From NCBI GenBank assembly GCA_016745215.1, contig CP050890.1:2976001-3040000 (forward strand): a stretch of 64,000 nucleotides of DNA, in the 5' to 3' direction. This DNA comes from Thiohalocapsa sp. PB-PSB1. GTDB taxonomy: Bacteria; Pseudomonadota; Gammaproteobacteria; Chromatiales; Chromatiaceae. Under the pieces are notes generated by a model. That model was not told where the DNA came from and searched no databases. It saw only the letters and a list, made by a program, of their open reading frames with translations. Shown here piece after piece: positions 1 to 7,761 of this stretch. The position numbers and the translations under genes were made by a program. Each line of letters begins with the position of its first letter. The stretch's first letter is position 1.

Positions 1-797
1 ACAATCACCTCGTGACTCACAAGCGGCTTGCCGGGCCAGTTCTGGGTGATGAACGAAAAGAGCCGATGCTCGATCTTGTTCCATTTGCTGGTTCCCGGCG
101 GAAAGTGACAAACAGTGATCGGCAGGGCGATCTCATCGGCGAAGCGCTACAGTTCGGTTTTCCAGGGCCGAAGGCGCGATCCATTGCTGCCACCGCCGTC
201 CGCGGTGATTAGGAGTCCTCGCGCTCGCGGGTAGATCGCGCTTCCCATGCTGCGCCACCAATTGCGAATCGTGGCAACAGCAAACTCGGCTGTGTCGTGA
301 TCGGTTCCAACACCGACCCAACCGGCGTTTTCGCCGATAGCGTAGACGCTGTAGGGTGCGGCACGCCCGAGTTCTTTGATCTTGAAGTCATGGACGCGAA
401 CCTCTTCGGGCTGTCCTCGTGGCTGCCACTCCCGGCCCGCATTCTTGAAGTCACCGACCAACTCCTTCTTCTTTGTATCCACTGAAATCGCTGGCTCGCC
501 CTTTGCCAGAGCACTTTGTACTCGAGCATTGATGTACTCGAACTGGGCATCTCGGTCCGGGTGATCACTCCCCTCGCGCGTCTTTCGGTTCGCCTGCAGG
601 CTGTACCCCCTATCGCTGAGCAGTTCGGCAACCAGGCTGTGGCTAACCTTGTGCCCTCGCGAACGCAATTCCGCGGCGAACTTGCGAACGCTCTTGCATG
701 TCCAACGCAACGGCGACTCCGGATTGCCGCGCGTGATCGGATCAACGAGCGCGTTGAGATCGTCCTCGAGCGATGGGTCCTTGTCTCTAGCAGTCCC
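1..797 (-). pseudogene. ISAzo13-family transposase remnant
   Basis: Minus-strand frame matching the ISAzo13 family DDE transposase (Rhodopirellula-type). It reads DPSLEDDLNALVDP, then RWTCKSVRKFAAEL near the 5-prime side, VDTKKKELVGDFKN in the catalytic core, and FPPGTSKWNKIEHRLFSFI towards the window edge. The N-terminal part is missing: the frame opens only after a stop at about 798, where it abuts a DUF2283 gene. An in-frame TAG at 147-149 stands where a Gln codon (CAG) would be expected, just before RFADEIALPITVCHFPPG, and the same frame continues on the other side, so this is a nonsense mutation rather than a true C-terminus. The 3-prime end runs off the window. A dead transposon fragment. 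Confidence 0.85.
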
Positions 798-946
798 TTA
801 GCCTCGAGCAGGACGATCTCCACAACGCTGCCGTCCTCCGCGTAGCTGATGTTGACATTCCAGCCGTGGGAGACCTCGCGGGTCACCGGCTTGTCGCTGA
901 TCCGAATCTCTAGGATGTCGTCGTCGCAGTGGTAGGTGGTCTTCAT
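209..946 (-). CDS. DUF2283 protein, 3-prime end replaced by IS sequence
   Basis: The first 53 or so residues (946 down to about 788) read MKTTYHCDDDILEIRISD and continue to VVEIVLLEAKGLL, the compact beta-rich DUF2283 fold; these proteins are normally about 60-70 residues. After that the frame runs into the ISAzo13 remnant out of the transposase frame and stays open to 209, giving a 245-residue chimera whose last three quarters is low-value Arg/Ser-rich sequence. Its ATG overlaps the vapC stop codon by four bases (ATGA), so it is translationally coupled to the toxin gene. DUF2283 genes often sit near toxin-antitoxin pairs; the function is unknown. Probably truncated by the IS insertion. Confidence 0.6.
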   Translation of the reverse strand: MKTTYHCDDDILEIRISDKPVTREVSHGWNVNISYAEDGSVVEIVLLEAKGLLETRTHRSRTISTRSLIRSRAAIRSRRCVGHARAFASSPRNCVREGTRLATAWLPNCSAIGGTACRRTERRARGVITRTEMPSSSTSMLEYKVLWQRASQRFQWIQRRRSWSVTSRMRAGSGSHEDSPKRFASMTSRSKNSGVPHPTASTLSAKTPVGSVLEPITTQPSLLLPRFAIGGAAWEARSTREREDS

Positions 947-1371
947 GCTTCATGCGCCTCCCAGCCGTCCCCCGCGTTGCATTTCAGTTCCGGCACCACC
1001 CGTTGCAGGTGCCCAAAGTCCCGGTCGTTGTGGACCAGGGTCAGATCGTGCTCGATGGCGATACGCGCGATCACGCAATCGATCGTAGAACGGATGGTGA
1101 TGCTCCGTTGCCGGCAATGTCGGTACAGCTGCGCCGCAGCCGCAAAGCTCGTGCGCGGGTCGAGCGGAGCGTAGAACGTCAGGGAGCCGAGATGACTCCG
1201 CAGCTGGATATAGTCCTTGTCGGTGCGCGCGCCTTGCAGCACCTCTTGGTAGATGACTCCCGTGATGCCGAAAGGGGCGTCGTTGTCGATCAAAGAGCGG
1301 AAGCACCGTGCCGGGGCGTTGTCCGTCCCGCGCAGACTGTCGATCCAGACCGAGGTGTCGATCAGATACAC
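943..1371 (-). CDS. vapC: VapC-type PIN-domain ribonuclease toxin
   Basis: 142 residues with the PIN fold: the N-terminal acidic motif MYLIDTSVWID (first Mg-binding Asp at residue 5), a central Glu in YQEVL, and the C-terminal acidic pair in IDCVIARIAIEHDLTLVHNDRDF. VapC toxins are Mg-dependent endoribonucleases, often cutting tRNA, and are neutralised by VapB. The start is GTG at 1369-1371. An ATG lies two bases upstream but is out of frame. The upstream vapB gene ends at 1373, so the pair is coupled. The downstream DUF2283 ATG overlaps its TGA. Confidence 0.85.
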   Translation of the reverse strand: MYLIDTSVWIDSLRGTDNAPARCFRSLIDNDAPFGITGVIYQEVLQGARTDKDYIQLRSHLGSLTFYAPLDPRTSFAAAAQLYRHCRQRSITIRSTIDCVIARIAIEHDLTLVHNDRDFGHLQRVVPELKCNAGDGWEAHEA

Positions 1372-1372
1372 A

Positions 1373-1573
1373 TCAGTCCTCCCGACGCAGTGCCTTGTAG
1401 TCGTAGTCCGGGTCGATCTCCACCTTGCCGAATAGCTCGCCGATGTCGCGGCGACGACGGATGGCGACGAACTCCTTCAGCGCAAGGTCAACAACCTCGT
1501 GCATCGTTCCAACGCCGGCATAGGTTTGGGCTTCTTCGACAAGCGCTTCGTCAAGCTCGATACTTGTTCGCAT
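1373..1573 (-). CDS. vapB: VapB-type antitoxin
   Basis: 66 residues beginning MRTSIELDEALVEEAQ, typical of the ribbon-helix-helix VapB antitoxins (DUF2191 type) that bind DNA as dimers and autorepress the operon. The C-terminal tail (IGELFGKVEIDPDYDYKALRRED) is the flexible acidic part that would block the VapC active site. It lies one base upstream of vapC on the same strand, the usual antitoxin-first order. The sequence between 1574 and about 1680 should hold the promoter and operator, but I could not assign boxes. Confidence 0.85.
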   Translation of the reverse strand: MRTSIELDEALVEEAQTYAGVGTMHEVVDLALKEFVAIRRRRDIGELFGKVEIDPDYDYKALRRED

Positions 1574-1676
1574 GGTTCTTCACCGTTAGGGGTGTCTCTG
1601 GATGTTTGGAGTCTAGCCGGTGGCGGCCGGCAAGGTCGATCAGCACAGCACCTAGACTCCCCGGCTGCTAGCGAGA

Positions 1677-1940
1677 CAGGACTTGGAACTACGCAATACG
1701 CGAAATACGCGAAAGGCGCGAAAAGGGAGGGTTTGCGGGTGGGTGCTTTCTTTTTCGCGGCTTTCGCGTGTTTCGTAGTTGCTCTTCGATGGATGCTTGT
1801 CGTATGGGTTCGCGGCGGCACTGCCAGCGAGACGCGACTTGGAACTACGAAAGGCGCGAAATGCGCGAAAAAAGAGGGCTGGCCGGAGGGTGTGTCCTCT
1901 TTTCGCGACTTTCGCATGTTTCGTAGTTGCTCTTCGAGGA
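1677..1940. repeat. Two palindromic intergenic elements rich in CGCGAAA
   Basis: Two copies of a hairpin-forming element lie here, roughly 1681-1795 and 1845-1935. Each has a left arm containing GGAACTACGAAAGGCGCGAA (or a close variant) and a right arm containing TTTCGCATGTTTCGTAGTTGC, which pair with each other. Both are preceded by GCGAGAC-like sequence and followed by CTCTTCGA. This is a non-coding repeat; the Lys/Ala-rich peptides it spells in some frames (AKYAKGAK and similar) are artefacts. Confidence 0.7.
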
Positions 1941-1952
1941 ACCCTGCTGTAT

Positions 1953-2016
1953 CGGTTCGGGTGATCGCGGAACGGCGGAAAGACCGGTTCGGGTGATCGC
2001 GGAACGGCGGAAAGAC
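1953..2016. repeat. Perfect 32-bp tandem duplication
   Basis: Positions 1953-1984 and 1985-2016 are identical 32-base units beginning CGGTTCGGGTGATCGCGGAA and ending GGCGGAAAGAC. They join the palindromic repeats to the hsdM remnant and probably arose by slippage or a small insertion footprint. Confidence 0.85.
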
Positions 2017-2114
2017 CTGCTGCGGCTGGCGGCCCAGCGCCGTGCTCGCCAGGAAGTGCCAGCCGAGGCCCTGCTGGGCGAGGCCGACCGGGGCTGTGGG
2101 CTGGTCGGTGATGC

Positions 2115-2402
2115 CACGCGACAGAAGCCGGGCTGGTCGGCGAAGGCGTGGTAGGTGTCCGCGATGCGCTGTTGGTGCTCGGGTCTGAGAAAGCTGTAGG
2201 CGCGCTCGCGGGCGATCTCGTCGTAGATGCGCTCGCCAGCTTGGGGCTCGAGCATCTGCGTCATCACATGCACCACGGTGCGGTTGGTGTAGAACTCCTG
2301 CGCCGTGTGGCTGCCGTCGTCGGCGAAGCGGCCGATCAGGTATTCGTAGGCATCGCCCAGCGTGTCCTCGGGCACATCGGTCACGATCCCCGGAATGATC
2401 GG
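2115..2402 (-). pseudogene. Type I restriction-modification methylase (HsdM) remnant
   Basis: The minus strand reads DTLGDAYEYLIGRFADDG, then TAQEFYTNRTVVHVM and MLEPQAGERIYD, the recognisable region around the start of the N6-adenine methylase domain of HsdM. This is fused directly to EIARERAYSFLRPEHQQRIA and DTYHAFADQPGF, which belongs near the C-terminus of HsdM. The catalytic core (NPPY-type motif) between these two parts is deleted, so the fragment cannot be active. No hsdS or hsdR is in the window. Confidence 0.7.
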
Positions 2403-2546
2403 TCACCTTCACCGGAATAGGCAGCCCCCCAGAAGTCTTCTGATCATGATGCGTCGAGGAGCGACGCTGAAACGGATATGATGTCGGTGCTTTTACGCCT
2501 GCCAGTCCTCTCCGCTGCCAGCATGCTCCCCCAGCGCTAACTGGGT

Positions 2547-2722
2547 CAAGTCTTGCTCGCCACCATGGCCGCCTTGGGAATGGTGCAGCCGCAATGCTCG
2601 CAGACGCCGGCGTCGGCACTGTCTACACAAGCCGTGGAGCGATAGACGAGCTGCTCGGCATGGGCCATGATCTCCGTGTAGGGCAGATGAATGCCGTCGC
2701 GCTCGAGGGTGGCGCTGTCGAT
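2547..2722 (-). other. Short unidentified reading frame with a CxxCxC motif
   Basis: An open frame downstream of the arginase gene reads IDSATLERDGIHLPYTEIMA, continues through HAEQLVYRSTACVDSADAG and ends CEHCGCTIPKAAMVASKT before TGA. The CEHCGC cluster looks like half of a zinc site. It is opened by a stop codon rather than a start codon, so it looks like the C-terminal scrap of a lost gene. I do not recognise the family. The rest of 2403-2790 shows nothing else I can assign. Confidence 0.35.
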
Positions 2723-2790
2723 TTAGGCCACCCGGTTCTCAGGGGCGCTCCTGCCGAGGCCGCGGGCCGGGATGCTGCGCAAGAGGGCGG

Positions 2791-3807
2791 TCAGCAGCGC
2801 CCTGAAGTGCCTGTGGGTCTGGGTCGATGTTGAACAGGCGCCGCGGCGCGGACGCCTGCTTCGAGTACCCGCCAGGCCGCTTCAGCCATGGCGTTGCCGC
2901 GGTCATCGAGCAGCGGGTTGACCTCGGCGATCTCCAGGCAGCAGAGCCTGGGGTCGGCCATGAAGGCTTCTACCAGCGCCAGCGCCTCGTCGACCTGCAA
3001 ACCGTCCGGCTCCGGGGTGCCGGTGCCGCGGGAGACAGTGTCGCAGTCCAAGCTATCGACGTCGAACGACAGATAGAGCCTATCGCAGGTGGCAAGCTGT
3101 TGTCGCACTGCCTCGATGCAGGCCCGAGTTCCGCCAGCGCGGATGCCGGCCACGTCGTGCAGCCTGACAGGCAGTTGGTCGATCAGCGCACGATGCTCGG
3201 GCTTGAAGTAGCGCACGGCGATCAGTGCCAGGTTTTCGGACTGGACCTTGGGCACCAATCCGCCCAGCTCCTTCAGCTGCTGCCACTGCCGCCGCTCCTT
3301 GTCCGAGAGCGGGTTCGGCGTTGCGCCGATCAGCCGGCGGGCCTGGTCGTCGAGTCCCAGAGCGGCGCCCAGCGGCATGCCATGCAGGTTGCCCGAGTGG
3401 CTCGTGTAGGGGCTGTGCATGTCGCTATGAGCATCGATCCAGATGATGCCCAGGCGCTCGTCCGGATGAGCCTCCTTGATGCCGGAGATGACCCCGGCCG
3501 CGGAGGAGTGGTCCGCTGACAGAACGATGGGAAAGGCCCCGGCCTCTAGCACTTCGGCAACGCGGTTGCAGGCGCTCTGGCAGGTCTCCAACACATAACG
3601 CAGATGCCTTGCATGCTGCGACAGCGGCTCGATGTGCGGATCGGCAAGCAGCCGGTTGCGCTCGGGCAGACGCTCGGCCGGGGTGCGAGCGAAGAAGTCG
3701 CTACCCGACTGGCGCGCGGCCAGACGAATAGCGTCCGGCCCCAGGCTGGCGCCGAGGCACGCGGCGCCGAGCTCGGAGCAAATGTCAATGATCCTGAAAT
3801 CGCGCAT
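2791..3807 (-). CDS. Arginase-family ureohydrolase
   Basis: 338 residues of the Mn-dependent ureohydrolase fold. The metal motifs are present: SADHSS (GGDHS position, His kept), WIDAHSDMH (DAHxD), SFDVDSLD and a C-terminal EVNP. The loop YTSHSGNLHGMPLG closely matches the substrate loop of true arginases (TSGNLHG) rather than agmatinases. Expected reaction: arginine to ornithine plus urea, or hydrolysis of another guanidino compound. The ATG at 3807 lies 23 bases inside the upstream dehydroquinase gene, so it is the last of five coupled genes. The tail after VLEAGV is Arg/Pro-rich and may be non-native read-through. Its place beside enolase-like, methyltransferase and dehydroquinase-like genes suggests a role in a dedicated pathway rather than general arginine breakdown. 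Confidence 0.85.
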   Translation of the reverse strand: MRDFRIIDICSELGAACLGASLGPDAIRLAARQSGSDFFARTPAERLPERNRLLADPHIEPLSQHARHLRYVLETCQSACNRVAEVLEAGAFPIVLSADHSSAAGVISGIKEAHPDERLGIIWIDAHSDMHSPYTSHSGNLHGMPLGAALGLDDQARRLIGATPNPLSDKERRQWQQLKELGGLVPKVQSENLALIAVRYFKPEHRALIDQLPVRLHDVAGIRAGGTRACIEAVRQQLATCDRLYLSFDVDSLDCDTVSRGTGTPEPDGLQVDEALALVEAFMADPRLCCLEIAEVNPLLDDRGNAMAEAAWRVLEAGVRAAAPVQHRPRPTGTSGRC

Positions 3808-4231
3808 GCCGGAGATGCCTCAGCATGGCCTCGAGGCCGATCAGATAGGAATCCACGCCGAAGCCGTGCACGACGCCGACAGCGGCGGACGACAGCGCGG
3901 AGCGGATGCCGCGGCGGTCGATGTTGGTCAGGTGGATCTCGATGTAGGGCGGCGCGACATAGCTCAAGCAGTCGCGCAGGGCCAAGGAGTGATAGGTGAA
4001 GCCGCCTGGGTTGGCGAGGATGCCGTCGATCCCGACTTCGACGCGGTCATAAACCGTATCGATGGCCTCGCCCTCACTGCTGGTATAGACGATCTCCAGG
4101 CTGTAGTCCCAACGCTCTGCATGGCGCCGCAAGGTTGCATCCAGCTCCACGGCGCTCGGGGTGTCGTAGTCCCCGCCCTGGCGCTGCCCCAGCGAGCGCA
4201 GGTTGGCGCCCTGAATCAGCAAGAGTTTCAT
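3785..4231 (-). CDS. Type II 3-dehydroquinate dehydratase homologue
   Basis: 148 residues, the usual size for type II dehydroquinases (AroQ family). Conserved features: the N-terminal LLLIQGANLRSLGQR with Arg and a following Tyr (GGDYD) at the lid-loop positions, NPGGFTYHSLALRDCL, and EIHLTNIDRRGIRS with the catalytic His. The first Asn of the usual NGPN motif is Gln here (QGAN), and overall divergence is high. The ATG at 4229-4231 overlaps the TGA of the upstream gene (ATGA). The linkage to arginase and enolase-superfamily genes, and not to shikimate genes, suggests the dehydratase chemistry has been recruited for another substrate; a second copy of a shikimate enzyme is also possible. Confidence 0.85.
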   Translation of the reverse strand: MKLLLIQGANLRSLGQRQGGDYDTPSAVELDATLRRHAERWDYSLEIVYTSSEGEAIDTVYDRVEVGIDGILANPGGFTYHSLALRDCLSYVAPPYIEIHLTNIDRRGIRSALSSAAVGVVHGFGVDSYLIGLEAMLRHLRHARFQDH

Positions 4232-5136
4232 GGTATTTCGATGGCCTCGGCCAGGGTTTGGGTGAAGATGCGGATGCGCCGCTCGAAGGCCTCCTCGGTG
4301 TACCAAGCACGGCGTGGGCTCAGGATGCAGTTGGGCAAGTCGAGGAAACGGCGGTCCTGATGGTGCAGATCCAGTCCCGCATAAGATAGCCGGCCGGTCT
4401 GCAAGGCCTCGTGCAGAGCATCCACATCGATCAGTGCGTCCGGGGAGATGTTGATGAGGATGGCGCCAGGCTTGACCTGGGCAAGGGTTCGCGCATCGAT
4501 CAGATGGCGCGCATCGGGGCTCATCGATAATGTCAGGAACAGGATGTCGCTGTCGGTCAGCAAACGCTCGAACCTGACTTGCGTGCCCAGATCCGACGCG
4601 CGCGGCCGACGGTTGCAGAACAGCACCCGCAGGCCGAAGCCCGAAAGCATCCGCGCCACCTGAGAGCCGATCGTCCCTAGGCCGATGATCCCTGCGGTTC
4701 GACCCGCCAGCTCGATGCTCTGGTGCTCGAAGACCTGGAAGTCGCCACGGCGGACGCCCTCGTCATAGGGCTTCAGTCGCTTGGCAGCCGCCAGCATCAG
4801 AGCCACCGCATGCTCGGCCACCGAAGCGCCGGTGAAGCCCGGCGTATTGCGCACCACGATGCCATGGCGGACGCAATAGTCCTTGTCGATGTAGTCGGTG
4901 CCGGTGGTGATGGTGACGATCAGCCGCAACCGAGGCAGCAGCGCTAGGTTCTCGGCGCATAAATCCATCAGGGTCGTCACCAGGATTTCGGTGTCCGGGT
5001 GAGCCGCCAGCGCCCTCTCCAGAGAGAAGCCGCCGCGGTGGTCCTGTGCCCAGGCGACCTGGAGGTCGGGAATGGCGTCGAAGCAATCCTCGGGATAGGG
5101 CTCGCGGTCGTTCAGAAACAGACATTTCAGGGTCAT
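4228..5136 (-). CDS. D-2-hydroxyacid dehydrogenase-like protein lacking the catalytic triad
   Basis: 302 residues with both domains of the D-isomer 2-hydroxyacid dehydrogenase family. The Rossmann motif GLGTIGSQVARMLSGFGLRV (about 152-171) and the hinge segment NTPGFTGASVAEHAVALML are intact, so NAD(H) binding is expected. The catalytic Arg, Glu and His are all replaced: NISPDALIDVDAL stands where the family has N-x-A-R-G (about 229-240), LDLHHQD where the Glu motif LDVFExEP should be, and SPRRAWYTEEA where TPHIAWYTEEA is usual. The protein may be a non-catalytic NAD-binding subunit or use altered chemistry. It starts two bases after the methyltransferase stop and its TGA overlaps the next ATG. 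Confidence 0.85.
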   Translation of the reverse strand: MTLKCLFLNDREPYPEDCFDAIPDLQVAWAQDHRGGFSLERALAAHPDTEILVTTLMDLCAENLALLPRLRLIVTITTGTDYIDKDYCVRHGIVVRNTPGFTGASVAEHAVALMLAAAKRLKPYDEGVRRGDFQVFEHQSIELAGRTAGIIGLGTIGSQVARMLSGFGLRVLFCNRRPRASDLGTQVRFERLLTDSDILFLTLSMSPDARHLIDARTLAQVKPGAILINISPDALIDVDALHEALQTGRLSYAGLDLHHQDRRFLDLPNCILSPRRAWYTEEAFERRIRIFTQTLAEAIEIP

Positions 5137-5137
5137 A

Positions 5138-5761
5138 TCAGGCCGCCTCCACCGCGCTCGAAACCCGGAAAACCCAATAATGGCCGTCGGCCTCGTCGCC
5201 GAGATAAGGCTGGTCCCTGCGGCAGTCCACCAGCGTCAGCTCGCCGGTGGCGATCAGGCCCTCGCAAAAGCTGTCGAAATCGTAGTCCCGATGGTAATGG
5301 GTCTTGGTGGTGAGCATGAGGGTGCCACCGGGCTTGGTCACTTGGGCCAGCAGGCGCAGGGACTTGGGTTCGACGAAGTCCAGCGCGAAGACACCACAGC
5401 AGATAGTCAGATCGTATTGTCCGTGCAGAAAGAACGGCAGCGGATCATTTAGATCCTGCCATGGAATCAGGGTCCGATAAGCACCGCTGTCGTAAGCCTG
5501 CTGGAGCATGCCGAGCGACAGGTCGACCCCGTCGATATGCCGGAAGCCCTGCGCGCGCAGGTTCTGGCCGACCAGACCAGATCCGCAGCCCAGGTCGATC
5601 GCTTTCAAATCGGGGTCATTCGGTTCGATCGGTAATCTACCCTTGGCGATCAAGTCCATCAGTTGCGCAACCAGCGTGCGCGGCGCCTGATAGCAGCGCG
5701 CGGCGACGTCGTCATTGTAGTTTGGTGCCCAGTTGTCGTAGCGTTCCTGGTGGTGCGTCAT
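5138..5761 (-). CDS. Class I SAM-dependent methyltransferase
   Basis: 207 residues from the ATG at 5761 (MTHHQERYDNWAPNYNDDV). Motif I is AIDLGCGSGLVGQNL, followed by GVDLSLGMLQQA (acidic residue for the SAM ribose) and LTICCGVFALDFVEP (motif IV region). It belongs to the small-molecule methyltransferases with a YDxWA start, like those acting on carboxylates, amines or hydroxyls; the substrate cannot be read from sequence. An alternative ATG at 5833 (MEADDRIF) sits one base after the enolase stop and would add 24 residues; neither start has a clear Shine-Dalgarno. It is the second gene of the five-gene minus-strand operon. Confidence 0.85.
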   Translation of the reverse strand: MTHHQERYDNWAPNYNDDVAARCYQAPRTLVAQLMDLIAKGRLPIEPNDPDLKAIDLGCGSGLVGQNLRAQGFRHIDGVDLSLGMLQQAYDSGAYRTLIPWQDLNDPLPFFLHGQYDLTICCGVFALDFVEPKSLRLLAQVTKPGGTLMLTTKTHYHRDYDFDSFCEGLIATGELTLVDCRRDQPYLGDEADGHYWVFRVSSAVEAA

Positions 5762-5834
5762 GGCAGGTTCTCGGTTTGGGGTCTGTTCCGGATCGTCCGA
5801 GGATCGGATGAAAATGCGGTCGTCGGCTTCCATA

Positions 5835-6950
5835 TCAGCTGTATCTGGCCGTAGGCGCGCCCAGGATTTGCAAGTCAGGCTGAATACCGAGTCCAGGCAT
5901 CTGCGGCGGAATACCCTGACCCTGCTCGAAGACATAGCCGCCGGATGCCGGAATGACATCGTGCAGTCGGGTGTTGTCGGAGGTCGCCAGGCGCCAACGT
6001 GGCGGCGTAGCGACGGCCAGATGTACGGCCGCGGTGCTGGCAATGAGGGTTCCACCGGTCTCTTCGATATTCATGCACATCCCGGTGGCGACACAGAAAT
6101 CGCGCATCCGCCGCGCCTTGGTCAGCCCACCGACCCGACCCAGCTTGATGTTGATGCCCTCGGCGATGTGCTCGCTCTGTACACGCAATAGATCCACGAA
6201 GCTGAGCACGGCCTCGTCGACAATGATCGGCTGGCGGGTCAGTCGGCGCACGGAGAGACACTGATCCAGCGTCTCGCAGGGCTGCTCGAAGCAGGGTCGC
6301 GGGTCGTCTGCCACGGCATTCATGATACGGACCGCTTCATCGGGTCGCCAGGCACGATTGGCGTCGATCACGATCGTCTCGCCAGGTCCGATCCGGTCCA
6401 GAATCGCCCGAATGCGTGCGATGTCGAGGGCGACGTCACCGCCCACCTTGGGCGAAAAACAGCGATAGCCGATGCTGCGCAGCTCGTCTATGGCCGCGGC
6501 CATCGCCTCGGGCCGATCGTTGGGACAAACGCCCATCATGTCCACTCCCTTGCTGAAGCGACCGCCAAGCAAAGCGTACAGCGGTAATCCGGTGTGCTGG
6601 CCCAGCAGATCCCAGCAGGCCATGTCCAGTGCGGATTTGACGTAGTCGTGGCCAGACAGTTGACCGTCCATGATATGGCTCAGCTGTTCCGGGTGCAGCG
6701 GATCTTCGCCCAACAGCCGCGGCGCAAGCTCGGCGATGCCGGCGTGAATACCCGCGGCAAATGCTGGCAGATAGGCGCTGCCGAAAGGACAGCTTTCCCC
6801 CCAGCCAGACAGGCCGCATTCGGTATCGATGCGGACGATGACGCTTTGCATCCGATCGACTTGGACCCGACCGCCGGAGACCGAGTACGGTCGCCTCAGC
6901 GGCAATATCAGATCGAAAACCGAGATCGTCTGGATTCGCGTTGGGTACAT
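5835..6950 (-). CDS. Enolase-superfamily racemase/dehydratase (hydroxyproline-type)
   Basis: 371 residues with an enolase capping domain and a TIM barrel of the mandelate racemase/muconate lactonizing group. The catalytic lysines are visible at about K168 (YRCFSPKVGGD) and K269 (INIKLGRVGG). The metal ligands are about D196 (VIDANRAWRPDEA), E222 (CFEQPC) and D245/E246 (IIVDEAVLS). The pattern, with KVGGD after GYR-F and an EETGGT strand, resembles cis-3-hydroxyproline dehydratases and proline-betaine epimerases, so a proline- or amino-acid-like substrate is the best guess. It is the first gene of the 6950-2791 operon and precedes the methyltransferase by one base. It is more distant from the pair of sister enolase genes at 15.3-19.6 kb than those are from each other. 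Confidence 0.88.
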   Translation of the reverse strand: MYPTRIQTISVFDLILPLRRPYSVSGGRVQVDRMQSVIVRIDTECGLSGWGESCPFGSAYLPAFAAGIHAGIAELAPRLLGEDPLHPEQLSHIMDGQLSGHDYVKSALDMACWDLLGQHTGLPLYALLGGRFSKGVDMMGVCPNDRPEAMAAAIDELRSIGYRCFSPKVGGDVALDIARIRAILDRIGPGETIVIDANRAWRPDEAVRIMNAVADDPRPCFEQPCETLDQCLSVRRLTRQPIIVDEAVLSFVDLLRVQSEHIAEGINIKLGRVGGLTKARRMRDFCVATGMCMNIEETGGTLIASTAAVHLAVATPPRWRLATSDNTRLHDVIPASGGYVFEQGQGIPPQMPGLGIQPDLQILGAPTARYS

Positions 6951-7214
6951 TGGATGGTGATGGATCTACGGCTCGTGGCGCATTAAGGTGTAGTTCGTGA
7001 GAGGTGGGGGCGATCGTTGTCGTAATCGAAACCGCACGAGCAACCGAATTCGGGTATGAGCGAGGTCGATGCCCAGCCATGCTCTGCTTGGCTTTTTCGG
7101 GCCGGAAGAATCTGGACACACCGAGAATCTTGACAGGTCCGACAGATTCGATCAAGAATTACGCTATCGATCATGAATTCGACATTGCTATCGATAGGTC
7201 GGTCGATGCATTCA

Positions 7215-7321
7215 GGCCTTGATCGTAAGTCCGTCCACCGCTGTGGACGACGGGCGCCCAGTCGCGGCGAGGACGCCGCTTCCACTGGGCTACGGCTCTG
7301 GACGGGTTTATGATCAAGGCC
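7215..7321. repeat. 107-bp long hairpin element (MITE-like or structured RNA)
   Basis: The outer arms are inverted repeats of 23 bases with three mismatches: GGCCTTGATCGTAAG at 7215 onward, mirrored by TTTATGATCAAGGCC ending at 7321. Inside lie a second stem (GCCCAGT at 7256-7262 with ACTGGGC at 7284-7290) and an apical stem (GCGGCG at 7264-7269 with CGCCGC at 7274-7279) around an AGGA loop. The whole unit can therefore fold into one extended hairpin. It lies between the minus-strand operon (start 6950) and the IS66 fragment. No coding capacity. It could be a MITE or the transcribed leader of the operon. Confidence 0.6.
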
Positions 7322-7761
7322 ATGCATTCATCTCACTATGGAAACTCGTGATACGTTAATCTAAGATCACATTCAGGCTGAGCCTCGACAGCAACGCTAT
7401 CGGGGTTCAAGGTGCTCGAATTCACCATGAGGATCGTACGTTGAATTCTCGAAGAAATCGGATTGCCACAGCCGACTTCACAAGGCGACACGGAGCTCAC
7501 CGGCGAACGTCAGCGATTCTGGCAATTCGAGAAACGGTTAGCATGGACAAATTGATTGCCATATCGTCGTTTGCTTGACCCGGCAACCGAATGATGTCTT
7601 TGCGTTTCATATAACGATCGATCTTCCGAGCCAGGCGTTTCTCCGACCTTATTGCCTTATTCACTTCGATATGAAGCGTTCAGAGACTCCCTTGACTGCC
7701 GCTCCCCGACCGGCATAGGATAATCGCATATCAGCCGCCCGGTGAGGCCATCCACTGACCA
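7322..7761. other. Intergenic stretch without recognisable genes
   Basis: Mixed-composition sequence between the hairpin element and the IS66 fragment. I see no convincing reading frame, RNA gene or clear promoter. The sequence 6951-7214, on the other side of the hairpin, must carry the promoter of the minus-strand operon. It contains a repeated CTATCGAT word at about 7161-7196, with a palindrome CTATCGATAG that could be an operator. Confidence 0.4.

Noticed and set aside
952..1671. Long plus-strand frame opposite vapBC
   Set aside because: It is the shadow of the vapB and vapC genes and has no family signal of its own.
2115..2402. A working type I methylase
   Set aside because: The catalytic core is deleted and only N- and C-terminal scraps remain.
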